The notes under the pieces were generated by a model that worked only from the letters and a program-made list of their open reading frames with translations, was not told the DNA's origin and made no database searches. DNA of 37,343 bases, taken from positions 1-37,343 of the forward strand of contig JAAYVH010000062.1 in NCBI GenBank assembly GCA_012517255.1, in the 5' to 3' direction. Origin of the DNA: Chthonomonadales bacterium (GTDB taxonomy: Bacteria; Armatimonadota; Chthonomonadetes; Chthonomonadales; CAJBBX01). The translations under genes were made by a program, and so were the position numbers. Below are positions 27,842 to 36,243 of the stretch, in pieces; within the stretch, counting starts at the first letter, position 1; every line of letters starts with the position of its first letter.

Positions 27842-28380
27842 CGGTGCATCGTCGCGCTAACGTGGTCGTACCTGACGTCCTGATACCTGCGGAAGCCATT
27901 CAGGCCCGGATTGACGAACTGGCCGCGATGATATCGCATGACTACCGTGATCGCGCACTGGTGGCGGTTGGGATTCTCAAAGGCGCTTTCATGTTCACGG
28001 CCGATCTCGTTCGTCGGATCAGCGTTCCGATGGAGCTGAGGTTCATGACCGTTGAGTCGTATGGAGACGACACCCGCTCGTCAGGCGAGGTCAGGATAGT
28101 TCAGGACATTGATGCGTCCATCGCGGGCAAGCACGTAATGATCATCGAGGACATCGTGGATACTGGTCGCACGCTCGCTTTTCTGCGTGCTCATTTGAAC
28201 TCGTGCGGACCCGCGTCGCTTGCCGTCTGCGCGCTGCTCGACAAGGTCGAGTGTCACGAGGGCTTAGCCGGAGCAGACTATACCGGCTTCGCCGTGCCCA
28301 ATCGGTTTGTAGTAGGCTACGGTCTCGACAAGGCCGGAGTGTTCCGTAATCTCGACTATATCGGGGTGCTCTCAGAGTGA
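27838..28380 (+). CDS. hpt: Hypoxanthine phosphoribosyltransferase
   Basis: 180 residues. It salvages hypoxanthine and usually guanine with PRPP to IMP and GMP. The PRPP loop is [12 protein letters not shown], with [18 protein letters not shown] near the N-terminus and the flexible loop [15 protein letters not shown] in between, all typical of bacterial Hpt. ATG 27838 overlaps the guaA stop (ATGA), so the two purine genes are translationally coupled. It ends in a GTGA overlap with rho. Confidence 0.95.
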   Translation: MTVHRRANVVVPDVLIPAEAIQARIDELAAMISHDYRDRALVAVGILKGAFMFTADLVRRISVPMELRFMTVESYGDDTRSSGEVRIVQDIDASIAGKHVMIIEDIVDTGRTLAFLRAHLNSCGPASLAVCALLDKVECHEGLAGADYTGFAVPNRFVVGYGLDKAGVFRNLDYIGVLSE

Positions 28381-29738
28381 AACGCACACCTGCGGCAGGA
28401 GCCGCGTCGTCAACGAGATCCTCATCGCAGAGGTCTAACAGGTCTATGTCATCAAGGAGTCGTCGTCCGGATCCCGAGGCCGGGGCTGCCGCTGAGCCGC
28501 CGCGGTCGTCCGATGAGCAGCCCAGCCCATCACGTCTGCATGTGAGCGGCATCGAGGGGACGCGCAGGGATGATCCCGCACGGCGCCCAGACGCTCAGGG
28601 CGACCGCAACGCAATCCAACCGGCTGTCGGCATTCTGGAGATACTGCCTGACCAGTGGGGCTTTCTCCGTCGCAGCAACTTCGCGCCGAGCCCCGATGAC
28701 ATCTACGTGTCGCAGACGCAGATCAAGCGGTTCGGGCTGCGTACCGGCGATCTCGTAGCGGGACAGGCGCGGCCCCCGAAGGACTCCGAGAAATACTATG
28801 GCCTTCTGCGGGTCGAGCAAGTCAACGGCATGGACCCTGATGTCGCCAGAAGCCGCGTTTCGTTTGATGACCTGATCCCGATCTATCCGAACGAGCGCAT
28901 TGTGCTTGAGACGACGCCAAACGAGATTGCCGGCCGCTTCATAGATATCGTCGCTCCGGTCGGGAAAGGCCAGCGCGGCACGATTGTGGCTCCGCCGAAG
29001 GCTGGGAAGACCACCCTCCTCAAGACCATCGCCAACGCAGTGGCTGTCAACCACCCTGAGATGGTTCTGCTGGTTCTGCTCATTGACGAGCGGCCCGAAG
29101 AGGTCACCGACATCCGGAGATCGGTCAACGGCGAAGTGATCAGCTCGACATTCGACGAAACGCCCGAGAATCACATGCGGGTGGCCGAGATCTGTCTGGA
29201 GCAGGCCAAGCGTCTGGTCGAGGCCGGCAAGGACGTGATCGTCTTGATGGACAGCCTCACCCGCTACACGCGGGCCTCGAACCTGACCGTCAATCCCAGC
29301 GGCCGAACGCTGTCGGGCGGCCTGGATCCCGCGGCGCTCTACCGTCCGAAGCGATTCTTCGGCGCGGCACGGAACATCGAACAGGGCGGAAGCCTGACGA
29401 TTCTTGCCACGGCGCTGGTCGAGACGGGCAGCCGTATGGACGATCACATCTTCGAGGAGTTCAAGGGCACCGGCAACATGGAGCTGGATCTGGACCGGAA
29501 CCTCGCGGATCGTCGGATATTCCCAGCGGTGGACATCGTGAAGTCAGGTACGCGCCACGATGAACTGCTGTATGATGAAGAGACCTTGCGCAAGATCACG
29601 CAGCTTCGTCGGCTGCTCGCCGGACTCTCGGGTGTGGAGGCTACCGAGCTCCTCATTGACCGCCTCAAGCACACCAAGTCCAACAAGGAGTTCCTCAAGA
29701 TGGTCGAGCGCACCATGAAGAACGGCGAACCGGACTAG
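28377..29738 (+). CDS. rho: Transcription termination factor Rho, with disordered N-terminus in place of Rho_N
   Basis: 453 residues from GTG 28377, overlapping the hpt stop (GTGA). It is a hexameric RNA helicase that ends transcription. The cold-shock-like RNA-binding domain is at about 80-155 ([14 protein letters not shown] to VEQVNG). The ATPase has [13 protein letters not shown] near 205-217, [23 protein letters not shown] and [20 protein letters not shown], so the catalytic core is complete. Residues 1-75 are rich in Ser, Arg, Pro and Gly and look disordered and basic; the small helical Rho_N domain of E. coli-type Rho is not visible. Basic, disordered Rho extensions occur in other phyla and can bind RNA. 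The location behind a purine salvage gene is unusual. Confidence 0.96.
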   Translation: MKRTPAAGAASSTRSSSQRSNRSMSSRSRRPDPEAGAAAEPPRSSDEQPSPSRLHVSGIEGTRRDDPARRPDAQGDRNAIQPAVGILEILPDQWGFLRRSNFAPSPDDIYVSQTQIKRFGLRTGDLVAGQARPPKDSEKYYGLLRVEQVNGMDPDVARSRVSFDDLIPIYPNERIVLETTPNEIAGRFIDIVAPVGKGQRGTIVAPPKAGKTTLLKTIANAVAVNHPEMVLLVLLIDERPEEVTDIRRSVNGEVISSTFDETPENHMRVAEICLEQAKRLVEAGKDVIVLMDSLTRYTRASNLTVNPSGRTLSGGLDPAALYRPKRFFGAARNIEQGGSLTILATALVETGSRMDDHIFEEFKGTGNMELDLDRNLADRRIFPAVDIVKSGTRHDELLYDEETLRKITQLRRLLAGLSGVEATELLIDRLKHTKSNKEFLKMVERTMKNGEPD

Positions 29739-29749
29739 CAGGTGCACGC

Positions 29750-30256
29750 ATGTCAGAGGATTTCAAAGATATCTTCGGAGACTGGGAGCCGTCCGACGAC
29801 ATACCTCCAGAGGACGTGCCGTCGACCGATAGACCGCTGAACGAGAAGGAAGTCAGGGTCGTTGGCGTGTTCCAGCATGGAGATGCCAGCGGTTCGGGCG
29901 CTGGTCCGCAAACGTTCGTGCTCCTGCAGGACCGACAGGAGCGCAAGGTACCCATCTGGATTGGCCGATTCGAGGCATTCGCCATACAAACGGCGCTGCA
30001 GGGCGAGCAGCTCGATCGCCCTATGACGCATGATCTGATTCGGACCATTCTTGACCGCCTCGGAGCCACACTCGATAGCGTTATCATCGACGACTTGTGG
30101 CAGGAGACATTCTACGCGAAGCTCTGCGTGACCCTGGCTGGCGAGCACCACGACATTGACTGTCGTCCCTCCGATGCCATTGCCATTGCTGTCCGCACCA
30201 AGTCACCGATCTTTGTGGCAGAAGCCGTCTTCGAGTCGGTAGATCCTCAGCGGTAG
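29750..30256 (+). CDS. Bifunctional nuclease family (DUF151) protein
   Basis: 168 residues. The core (about 34-165) is the DUF151/bifunctional nuclease domain, with KVPIWIGRFEAFAIQTAL, RPMTHDLIRTILDRLGA and DCRPSDAIAIAVRTKSPIFV. Members are reported with RNase/DNase activity in plants and are widespread but poorly understood in bacteria. The first 33 residues are acidic (SEDFKDIFGDWEPSDD) and likely disordered. It begins 11 bases after rho and ends before a terminator, so it is the last gene of the guaA-hpt-rho unit. Activity in this organism is inference. Confidence 0.88.
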   Translation: MSEDFKDIFGDWEPSDDIPPEDVPSTDRPLNEKEVRVVGVFQHGDASGSGAGPQTFVLLQDRQERKVPIWIGRFEAFAIQTALQGEQLDRPMTHDLIRTILDRLGATLDSVIIDDLWQETFYAKLCVTLAGEHHDIDCRPSDAIAIAVRTKSPIFVAEAVFESVDPQR

Positions 30257-30344
30257 GAGACCCATGCAGGCTTGAGGCACCCCGCCCCTATCGTTCTCAT
30301 ATGTTGACATAACAATGATTATCGGACGTTCTGACTCCGGAGGA

Positions 30345-30370
30345 AAGGCCGTGGGAAGTCCCACGGCCTT
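30345..30370. terminator. Hairpin terminator after the guaA-rho unit
   Basis: AAGGCCGTGGG pairs exactly with CCCACGGCCTT around a four-base AAGT loop. The plus strand follows with CGTGTTTCG. It separates the convergent DUF151 gene (plus) and the small membrane protein gene (minus), ending 11 bases from the latter's stop, so it may serve both. Confidence 0.82.
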
Positions 30371-30380
30371 CGTGTTTCGA

Positions 30381-30617
30381 TCAGAGCGAGTCGGGCGTGT
30401 CGACGACCGACGCTAGATGCGACTGAATCTCGCGCATCTTGTTATGGCACTCGGACAGAATGTCCGCAACCGATCGCAGCGAGCCGCCCGGACCGTCCAG
30501 GGATCGTACACGCCACCAGTACAGATAGGAGAGCACGGCGATGGCTGCGGCGCCGGCGACGAGGCCGACGGTCAGGACGACGGCTCCGGTACTGCTTTCC
30601 GTGCGGCTGGTGCACAT
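30381..30617 (-). CDS. 78-residue single-pass membrane protein of unknown function
   Basis: ATG 30617 has AAGGA 8 bases upstream. After a short polar N-terminus (CTSRTESSTG) comes one membrane segment at about residues 12-32 (VVLTVGLVAGAAAIAVLSYLY), then a WWRVR positive border and a soluble helical tail containing SLRSVADILSECHNKMREIQ. By the positive-inside rule the tail should be cytoplasmic. I do not recognise a family. It starts 27 bases after the receiver-domain gene and shares its promoter, so a role in signalling or membrane anchoring with that protein is a reasonable guess and no more. The terminator at 30345-30370 follows it. Confidence 0.68.
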   Translation of the reverse strand: MCTSRTESSTGAVVLTVGLVAGAAAIAVLSYLYWWRVRSLDGPGGSLRSVADILSECHNKMREIQSHLASVVDTPDSL

Positions 30618-30644
30618 GCGATCGGTCCTTGGCGCGGCCTTGGC

Positions 30645-31052
30645 CTAGAGTTGGATTCGGCGTTCGCCGTCTTGCTCGTCGTCTATGGCCTTGAAGACGC
30701 GCTTGACGAACTGCTTGAGCTCCATGGGGTTGAACGGCTTGGTGAGGTAGCAATCAACGCCGGACTGCCAGCCGCGAAAGACGTCGGCATCCTGAGCCTT
30801 GGCTGTGAGCATGATGACGGGGATATCCCGGGTTTCGGGGTTCTTCTTGAGCTGCTGAAGGACTTCGAAGCCGTCCATATAGGGCATCATCACGTCGAGG
30901 ACGACGAGATCGGGCCGTTCGCTGGCGACCTTCTCCAGGGCCTCGCGGCCGTCGTAGGCCGTGACCACTTCATAGCCCTCGCGCTCCAGGTTCACCTGGA
31001 CAAGCCGGACGATTGCCTTCTCGTCGTCAACCGCCAGTATCTTCTTAGCCAT
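30645..31052 (-). CDS. Stand-alone response regulator receiver protein
   Basis: 135 residues. The start ATG 31052 (MAKKILAVDDE) has AAAGGGGAG about 10 bases upstream; an in-frame ATG further up lacks support. All receiver features are present: Asp9/Asp10 in VDDE, phosphoacceptor Asp53 in LVVLDVMMP, Thr83 in MLTAKAQ and Lys105 in YLTKPFNP. After the receiver there are only about 20 residues, so there is no DNA-binding or enzyme output domain. Its output must be a protein partner. No histidine kinase is in the window. The following small membrane protein is the nearest candidate partner. Confidence 0.95.
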   Translation of the reverse strand: MAKKILAVDDEKAIVRLVQVNLEREGYEVVTAYDGREALEKVASERPDLVVLDVMMPYMDGFEVLQQLKKNPETRDIPVIMLTAKAQDADVFRGWQSGVDCYLTKPFNPMELKQFVKRVFKAIDDEQDGERRIQL

Positions 31053-31085
31053 CCTAATGTCGCTCCCCTTTCGAAGACACACGCA

Positions 31086-31100
31086 CGCTGCCGCGCAGCG
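31086..31100. repeat. Small GC hairpin in the receiver gene leader
   Basis: CGCTGC and GCAGCG are exact inverted repeats around CGC. The hairpin lies between the lipoyl transferase stop and the receiver start, downstream of the predicted receiver transcription start. On the minus strand a moderately T-rich stretch follows. It may weakly terminate the gcv operon or shape the receiver leader. Confidence 0.35.
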
Positions 31101-31126
31101 AACCCGTGATCAGATGCCTGCAGCCG

Positions 31127-31155
31127 ATAATATCACATGAGCACGGCCAAGTCAA
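31127..31155 (-). promoter_or_regulatory. Strong promoter of the receiver/small membrane protein unit
   Basis: On the minus strand TTGACT (31155-31150), a 17-base spacer and TATTAT (31132-31127), five of six matches in each hexamer. It overlaps the end of the upstream lipoyl transferase gene. Predicted start is about 31120, giving a leader of about 68 bases. Confidence 0.75.
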
Positions 31156-31882
31156 CCGAGACCGCATCGCGCAAGCGTTGTGCAGTGAGGCGCTCGGCGG
31201 GGCTGAATGTGCCGTGTTGGTAGGTGGCCCGGAGTTCGCCGCATAGGCCCTCCACCAGAGCGCGCTGAAGCCGGCTCATTGGCACGTCCGCGAGGACATA
31301 GCACGGCTCCGTTGTCGTGCCCAGGAAAACGTCGGCGTGCTGGACGTCGGCGCCGCGCCAGAGCACGCTGATCTGCTGCAAGAGAGCGTCGCCTGTACGA
31401 CGCTGTGCCGCCCCCACGAGTTTGCCGGCATGCGGGTCGACCAGGTCGGCGCCCGAGGCTGTAGCGAAGCAGTCGCCTGCTCGTGCTTGCGGCCGGAATG
31501 ACTCGTGGCCGGCGACCGCGTGCCGCCCCAGGCTGGCGAGTCCCGCCGCGATCCCTGACATGATGCGGCGATGGGATCGCAGCACGCTTCCGGCGTCGGC
31601 GCCCAGGAGCCTGAGCGGCATAGCCACGGATATCGTCACGTCTCCCCCATGCAGCACTCCCCTGCCGCCGGTGCAGCGGCGAACGACAGGGATTCCGTGT
31701 TCCAGGATAAACGGCACATTCAGCGTAGCCGTCAGATTCTGGAATCGTCCGACGGAGATGGCGGTATGGCTCCACCGGTATGTCCTGATGGTGGGAGGCG
31801 AGGCGCCTGAACAGACCGCGTGGAGCAACGCCTCATCGAGCGCCATGTTCGCCGGCGCGTCGCGAGGCCGATCACAGATCAC
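31133..31882 (-). CDS. Lipoate-protein ligase/octanoyltransferase family protein (LplA/LipM-like)
   Basis: 249 residues. It attaches lipoate or octanoate to a lysine, most likely that of GcvH encoded in the same operon. The family motifs are RRCTGGRGVLHGGDVTISV (acyl/AMP pocket) and KLVGAAQRRTGDALLQ with the key Lys. The chain lacks the C-terminal accessory domain of E. coli LplA. Cys in DCFATAS, about 15 residues before the Lys motif, sits where LipM-type octanoyltransferases have their nucleophile, as I recall the family, so an amidotransferase may fit better than an ATP-using ligase. The start is GTG 31882 with GGGAG about 12 bases upstream. The family-like residues EWRVICDRP begin slightly upstream of it, so a non-standard start a few codons earlier is possible. 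It is 23 bases after gcvPB. Confidence 0.85.
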   Translation of the reverse strand: MICDRPRDAPANMALDEALLHAVCSGASPPTIRTYRWSHTAISVGRFQNLTATLNVPFILEHGIPVVRRCTGGRGVLHGGDVTISVAMPLRLLGADAGSVLRSHRRIMSGIAAGLASLGRHAVAGHESFRPQARAGDCFATASGADLVDPHAGKLVGAAQRRTGDALLQQISVLWRGADVQHADVFLGTTTEPCYVLADVPMSRLQRALVEGLCGELRATYQHGTFSPAERLTAQRLRDAVSVDLAVLM

Positions 31883-31905
31883 ACGCCACTCAGGCTCCCG
31901 GTCAG

Positions 31906-33375
31906 TCAGACGGAGGTCTCCTGCTCAGGCGGCGTCCAGCGCACGTTCAGTTGCTTCACGGCTGCGGTCTCATCGAGGCGCGACACCACGGTCGTATGGG
32001 GTGCGGACCTCACCAGATCGGGCTCCGTCTCGCATTCCCGGGCGATGGCGATCAGGGCGTCGCAGAACGCATCGAGCGTCTCCCTGGACTCGGTTTCCGT
32101 GGGCTCGATCATCAGGGCCTCCGGCACCACCAGCGGGAAGTAGTTCGTCGGTGGATGGAACCCGTAGTCCATGAGGCGTTTGCTGATGTCCAGCGCTCGA
32201 ACGCCGTGGCGTGATTTCTGACGGGACGCCGAGATGACAACCTCGTGCATGCACGTGCGGTCATGCGGGATCTCGTAGTGGCCGCGCAGGCGTGCACGAA
32301 CGTAGTTGGCATTGAGCACCGCTGTCTCGGCAACCTGGCGCAATCCGGCAGCTCCAAGAGATCGAATGTACGCATACGCGCGCACGGCCACCAGAAATGC
32401 TCCGTAGAACGAATGCGCTCTGCCGATCGTGTGCGGTCGCCCATACTCGAGGTGCAACTGTCCGTCGCCTCGGTCGGCGATCCGCGGCACGGGCAGAAAC
32501 GGCTCGAGTTCGCGGCCCACTGCGATCGCGCCGCAGCCCGGCCCGCCGCCTCCGTGCGGCGTCGAGAATGTCTTGTGCAGATTGAAGTGCATGACGTCGA
32601 AGCCCATGTCGCCGGGCCGTGCCACTCCAACGATGGCGTTCATATTCGCCCCGTCGCAGTACATCAGTCCGCCAGCCTCATGAATGAGCCGACAGATCTC
32701 TTGCACATCGGACTCAAACAGGCCGAGCGTGTTGGGATTCGTGAGCATCAGCGCGGCCACCGATCCGTCGAGCATCGAACGAAGCGCGCCGAGGTCGGTC
32801 AGTCCGCGGTCGTTGGACGGAACGCTTCGAACAGAGAAGCCGCACCTGGCGGCGCTGGCCGGATTGGTTCCATGGGCAGAATCCGCCACGAGTATGACGT
32901 TCCGATCGGTATCACCCCGACTGCGATGGTACTGACGCACCATCATAAGGCTGACCAGTTCCCCATGCGCGCCAGCCGCAGGTTGCAGGCATGCTGCCTC
33001 CATGCCGGCGATCTCCGCCAGGATACGCTCCATGGCGTGAATCACCGTCAGCGCGCCCTGAGCTGTCTCCTCGGGCTGCAGCGGATGAACATCCGTGAAG
33101 CCGTCGAGACGGGCCAGCATCTCGTGCACTTTCGGGTTGTACTTCATGGTGCACGAGCCCAGCGGGTAGAACCCCAGATCAATGGCGTAGTTCCGGTGCG
33201 ACAGCCGAGTGAAATGCCGGACCACGTCCAGCTCAGACATCTCGGGTAAATCGAGGGTCTCACGCACCGAGCCCGATCCCAGCAGGTCTCCCGCGTCCAC
33301 GTGTGGGACGTCGCAGTCCGGCAGCCGCGCTGCGATCCTACCGGATACGCTCTTCTCGAATACCAGTGGCTCCAT
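31906..33375 (-). CDS. gcvPB: Glycine dehydrogenase (decarboxylating) subunit 2
   Basis: 489 residues. This is the PLP-binding subunit of the two-subunit glycine decarboxylase (P protein). NLHKTFSTPHGGGGPG carries the Schiff-base Lys near residue 268. The N-terminal part has YPLGSCTMKYNPK and LQPAAGAHGEL, typical of GcvPB. With GcvPA it removes CO2 from glycine and passes the aminomethyl group to the lipoyl arm of GcvH. ATG 33375 overlaps the gcvPA stop as TGATG, so the subunits are made in step. Confidence 0.97.
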   Translation of the reverse strand: MEPLVFEKSVSGRIAARLPDCDVPHVDAGDLLGSGSVRETLDLPEMSELDVVRHFTRLSHRNYAIDLGFYPLGSCTMKYNPKVHEMLARLDGFTDVHPLQPEETAQGALTVIHAMERILAEIAGMEAACLQPAAGAHGELVSLMMVRQYHRSRGDTDRNVILVADSAHGTNPASAARCGFSVRSVPSNDRGLTDLGALRSMLDGSVAALMLTNPNTLGLFESDVQEICRLIHEAGGLMYCDGANMNAIVGVARPGDMGFDVMHFNLHKTFSTPHGGGGPGCGAIAVGRELEPFLPVPRIADRGDGQLHLEYGRPHTIGRAHSFYGAFLVAVRAYAYIRSLGAAGLRQVAETAVLNANYVRARLRGHYEIPHDRTCMHEVVISASRQKSRHGVRALDISKRLMDYGFHPPTNYFPLVVPEALMIEPTETESRETLDAFCDALIAIARECETEPDLVRSAPHTTVVSRLDETAAVKQLNVRWTPPEQETSV

Positions 33376-34736
33376 CACGCCCCTCCCCGTCCCATGTGCC
33401 GAACGACAGCCGCTGCAAGACCGTCAATCTGTTCTCTTGTACGCTTCTCGGTTACCGCCACCAGTAGCGCATTGTGCAGCTCCGGATATGCGTCGCCGAG
33501 CGGATAGCCGGCCAGATAACCGTCGCCGCGGAGGGCACGACAGAGGTCATGCACGGGTGTGCGCGTGTCCACGTACAGGGCGAACTCCTTGAAGAACGGC
33601 GCCCCGAAGGCGAGCTTCACGCTGCATTCCTTCGTCAGCACATCTGCTGCGTAGTGCGCTTTTTGAAGACAGAGGTCGGCCACCTGCCGCAGGCCCCGCG
33701 GGCCCAGCGAGCAAAGATACACGTTGGCGGCAAGCGCAACGAGCGCTTCGTTCGTGCAGATGTTCGACGTGGCCCGTTCGCGCCGTATATCCTGTTCCCG
33801 AGTCCGAAGGGTCATGGTGAAACCGCGACGCCCGGATCCGTCCTGGGTCATCCCCACGATGCGCCCCGGGAAACGACGCTGAAACTCGGACTTGAACGCG
33901 AAGAATCCGAGCAGAGGCCCGCCAAACCCGATCGGGCACCCGAGCCCCTGTCCCTCCCCCACCACCACGTCGGCGCCGTAGGCGCCAGGGGGCTTGAGCA
34001 GTCCGAGCGACACAGGATCGGTCACAACGACCGTACGTGCGCCGACGGTCTGGCAATGGTTGAGGAGAGCCGACAGGTCCTCCAGACATCCGAAGAAGTT
34101 TGGGTACTGCACCACGACGCACGCAGTTGCATCGGTGACAGACGAGCGGAACTCCTGTGCGTCGGTGACCCCATCACCGTAGGGGCATTCAACCAGGCTG
34201 ACATCCGCGGCAGTGCAATAGGTCTGCAGTACCTGCCGGTAATGCGGGTGAACGGATCGCGCAACCACAACCTGCCGGCGATTGGCGGCGTCGACCAGCA
34301 TGAGAGCTGCTTCGGCAGCGGCGGTTGCGCCGTCGTACATGGACGCGTTGGCCATGTCCATGCCGGTCAGGGCGCACACCAGGCTCTGGAACTCATAGAT
34401 CGCCTGCAGCATGCCCTGACTCAACTCAGGCTGATACGGCGTATACGAGGTGGCAAACTCGCCCCGCGAGATCACAGCGTCCACCACAGCGGGGCTGAAA
34501 TGATCATAGAGGCCCGCCCCCAGAAACGAAACGAGGCGGCTCGCGCCGGCGTTGCGCGACGCCAGGTCGCGCATGTGGTGCACCAGCGAGATCTCATCAA
34601 GCCTCTCAGGAAGAGAGAGAAGTCCTGACAGGCGAGCCGATGCAGGCAGCGGGTCGAAGAGGTTCTCTGGCGACTCTATGCCGATGGCCGCGAGCATGGC
34701 ATCACGATCGGCATCGGTATGCGGCGTGTAACTCAA
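33375..34736 (-). CDS. gcvPA: Glycine dehydrogenase (decarboxylating) subunit 1
   Basis: 453 residues. It is the partner of GcvPB. Hallmarks: SFLGAGLYDHFSPAVVD, TSYTPYQPELSQGMLQAIYE and ALTGMDMANASMYDGATA near the N-terminal half. It lacks the PLP lysine, which lies in subunit 2. The start is TTG 34736, overlapping the gcvH stop (TTGA), with GGAG 8 bases upstream inside gcvH; I see no better ATG or GTG. A TTG start in a coupled position may keep the P protein level below that of GcvH. Confidence 0.96.
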   Translation of the reverse strand: MSYTPHTDADRDAMLAAIGIESPENLFDPLPASARLSGLLSLPERLDEISLVHHMRDLASRNAGASRLVSFLGAGLYDHFSPAVVDAVISRGEFATSYTPYQPELSQGMLQAIYEFQSLVCALTGMDMANASMYDGATAAAEAALMLVDAANRRQVVVARSVHPHYRQVLQTYCTAADVSLVECPYGDGVTDAQEFRSSVTDATACVVVQYPNFFGCLEDLSALLNHCQTVGARTVVVTDPVSLGLLKPPGAYGADVVVGEGQGLGCPIGFGGPLLGFFAFKSEFQRRFPGRIVGMTQDGSGRRGFTMTLRTREQDIRRERATSNICTNEALVALAANVYLCSLGPRGLRQVADLCLQKAHYAADVLTKECSVKLAFGAPFFKEFALYVDTRTPVHDLCRALRGDGYLAGYPLGDAYPELHNALLVAVTEKRTREQIDGLAAAVVRHMGRGGA

Positions 34737-35122
34737 TGACCGCTCTCCTGGACGTAACGCTCGTATTCCTGCGCGCTCATGAGATGACTCGTATCACAGT
34801 CCGGCGCCACGGTCAACCTGACCATCCAGCCTTCTCCGTAGGGGGACTGATTGACAAGCTCCGTCTGGTCGGCAAGAGCTCCATTCACTTCTGCGACGGT
34901 CCCAGACACGGGAGCGTAGAGGTCCGAGACTGCCTTGACGGACTCCACCGTGCCAAAGACTGCGTCCCGCTCAAGAGTCGCGCCCTGATCAGGCAGTTCC
35001 ACGTAGACCACGTCGCCGAGCTCGCACTGGGCATGGTCCGTGATGCCGACCGTAGCCGTCGTGCCGTCAAGCCGGACCCATTCGTGTGTCCGGGTGTACA
35101 ACAGGTCATCGGGCAGTTCCAT
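34733..35122 (-). CDS. gcvH: Glycine cleavage system H protein
   Basis: 129 residues, the normal length. The lipoyl-lysine is Lys63 in VESVKAVSDLYAPVSG. THEWVRLDG, GITDHAQCELGDVVYVELP and NQSPYGEGW are all standard. It shuttles the aminomethyl group between the P, T and L proteins. ATG 35122 has AAGGGAG 7 bases upstream. It sits 20 bases after gcvT. The lipoyl/octanoyl transferase of the operon probably modifies it. Confidence 0.97.
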   Translation of the reverse strand: MELPDDLLYTRTHEWVRLDGTTATVGITDHAQCELGDVVYVELPDQGATLERDAVFGTVESVKAVSDLYAPVSGTVAEVNGALADQTELVNQSPYGEGWMVRLTVAPDCDTSHLMSAQEYERYVQESGH

Positions 35123-35142
35123 GATGCTGCTCCCTTCCTCGT

Positions 35143-36243
35143 CTATGAAGTGATCGTTGCCGTCAGGAGATCCTTCTTTGGCAGAAGCCTACAAGCGTGG
35201 GTTGTCCCCCGAATGACGACGTCAACGGTCGCGCCGTTGCGGGCATGATCGGACCGGACGTAGCCCATACCCAGCGCGATCGAGCGTGTCGCCGAGAATG
35301 CTCCGCTGGTAACGACCCCGATCGGTTCGCCCTGCGCCTCGATAGAGTACCCTTGCCGCGGCAAGGCGCGGCCCTCCATGATGAGTCCCATCAGCTTTCG
35401 CGACGGGCCCGCCTGCTTGGCAGCCAGAATCGCGTCTCGGCCCACAAAGGAACCCTTGTCCAGCTTGACTGCCCACATGAGCCCTGCCTCAACAGGCGTC
35501 GTCGTTTCGTCTATTTCGTGTCCGTACAGTGGATAGCCAGCCTCTGTGCGAAGGCTGTCGCGCGCTCCGAGGCCGCAAGGAACCACATGGGCGTCGACGA
35601 GTGCTCGCCATAGCTCAACGATGTGCGCCGCGGCGCCGATGACCTCGAATCCGTCCTCGCCAGTGTAGCCGGTTCGGCATATGGTGGCCTGACGACCAGC
35701 CACCGAACCCTCGGCAAATCCGAACCGAGGCAAGGAGGCCAACTCAATGTCCGTGAGGGGCTGGAGCGCATCCTGAGCGGCGGGTCCCTGCACTGCCACC
35801 ATGCCTGTGGCGTCAGAGACGTCCTCGACGGATGTGCCGGATGGAGCGTGCGCCCTGAAGAACTCTAGGTCCCTGTCCCGGTTGCTGGCGTTGACTACCA
35901 CGATGAAATCGGACGGCGCCTTGCGGTAGACAATGATGTCGTCGAGGATACCGCCCTGTTCGTTGGGAATCAGCGAATACTGCGCCTTTCCCGGCGAGAG
36001 GGCGCTCACGTCGTTTGTCGTGGTCTGCTGCAGGAGCGCCTCGGCGTCCGACCCAGCAACGCGGAATCGGCCCATGTGACTGATGTCGAAGAGCCCAACA
36101 GCTTGCCGAACCGCTCTAGCCTCTTCCATCACGCCGGCGTACTGCACCGGCATCTGCCAGCCCGCAAAGGGCACCATCCGCGCACCCAGTCGGATGTGCT
36201 CCTCGTGGAGAGGCGTTCGCCTGAGGTCATCGGGAATGGTCAT
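35143..36243 (-). CDS. gcvT: Glycine cleavage system T protein (aminomethyltransferase)
   Basis: 366 residues, near the usual length. It transfers the aminomethyl carbon from GcvH to tetrahydrofolate and releases ammonia. Motifs include RTPLHEEHIRLGARMVPFAGW, GLFDISHMGRF, QYSLIPNEQGGILDDIIVYR (with the conserved catalytic-site Asp), RTGYTGEDGFE and GLGARDSLRTEAGYPLYGHE. ATG 36243 overlaps the stop of the DUF2993 gene (ATGA), with GAAAGG 7 bases upstream. There is no space for a glycine riboswitch before it. Confidence 0.97.
   Translation of the reverse strand: MTIPDDLRRTPLHEEHIRLGARMVPFAGWQMPVQYAGVMEEARAVRQAVGLFDISHMGRFRVAGSDAEALLQQTTTNDVSALSPGKAQYSLIPNEQGGILDDIIVYRKAPSDFIVVVNASNRDRDLEFFRAHAPSGTSVEDVSDATGMVAVQGPAAQDALQPLTDIELASLPRFGFAEGSVAGRQATICRTGYTGEDGFEVIGAAAHIVELWRALVDAHVVPCGLGARDSLRTEAGYPLYGHEIDETTTPVEAGLMWAVKLDKGSFVGRDAILAAKQAGPSRKLMGLIMEGRALPRQGYSIEAQGEPIGVVTSGAFSATRSIALGMGYVRSDHARNGATVDVVIRGTTHACRLLPKKDLLTATITS

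Noticed and set aside
30300-30330. TTGACA in an AT-rich patch, with the 5-base inverted repeat TATGT-TG-ACATA, as a promoter for a small RNA ending at the hairpin 30345-30370
   Set aside because: No -10 hexamer lies 15-19 bases downstream. The hairpin is better explained as the terminator of the DUF151 gene.
31086-31100. Hairpin as a firm terminator of the gcv operon
   Set aside because: The stem is only six pairs with a three-base loop and no T-run; it is kept only as a low-confidence repeat.
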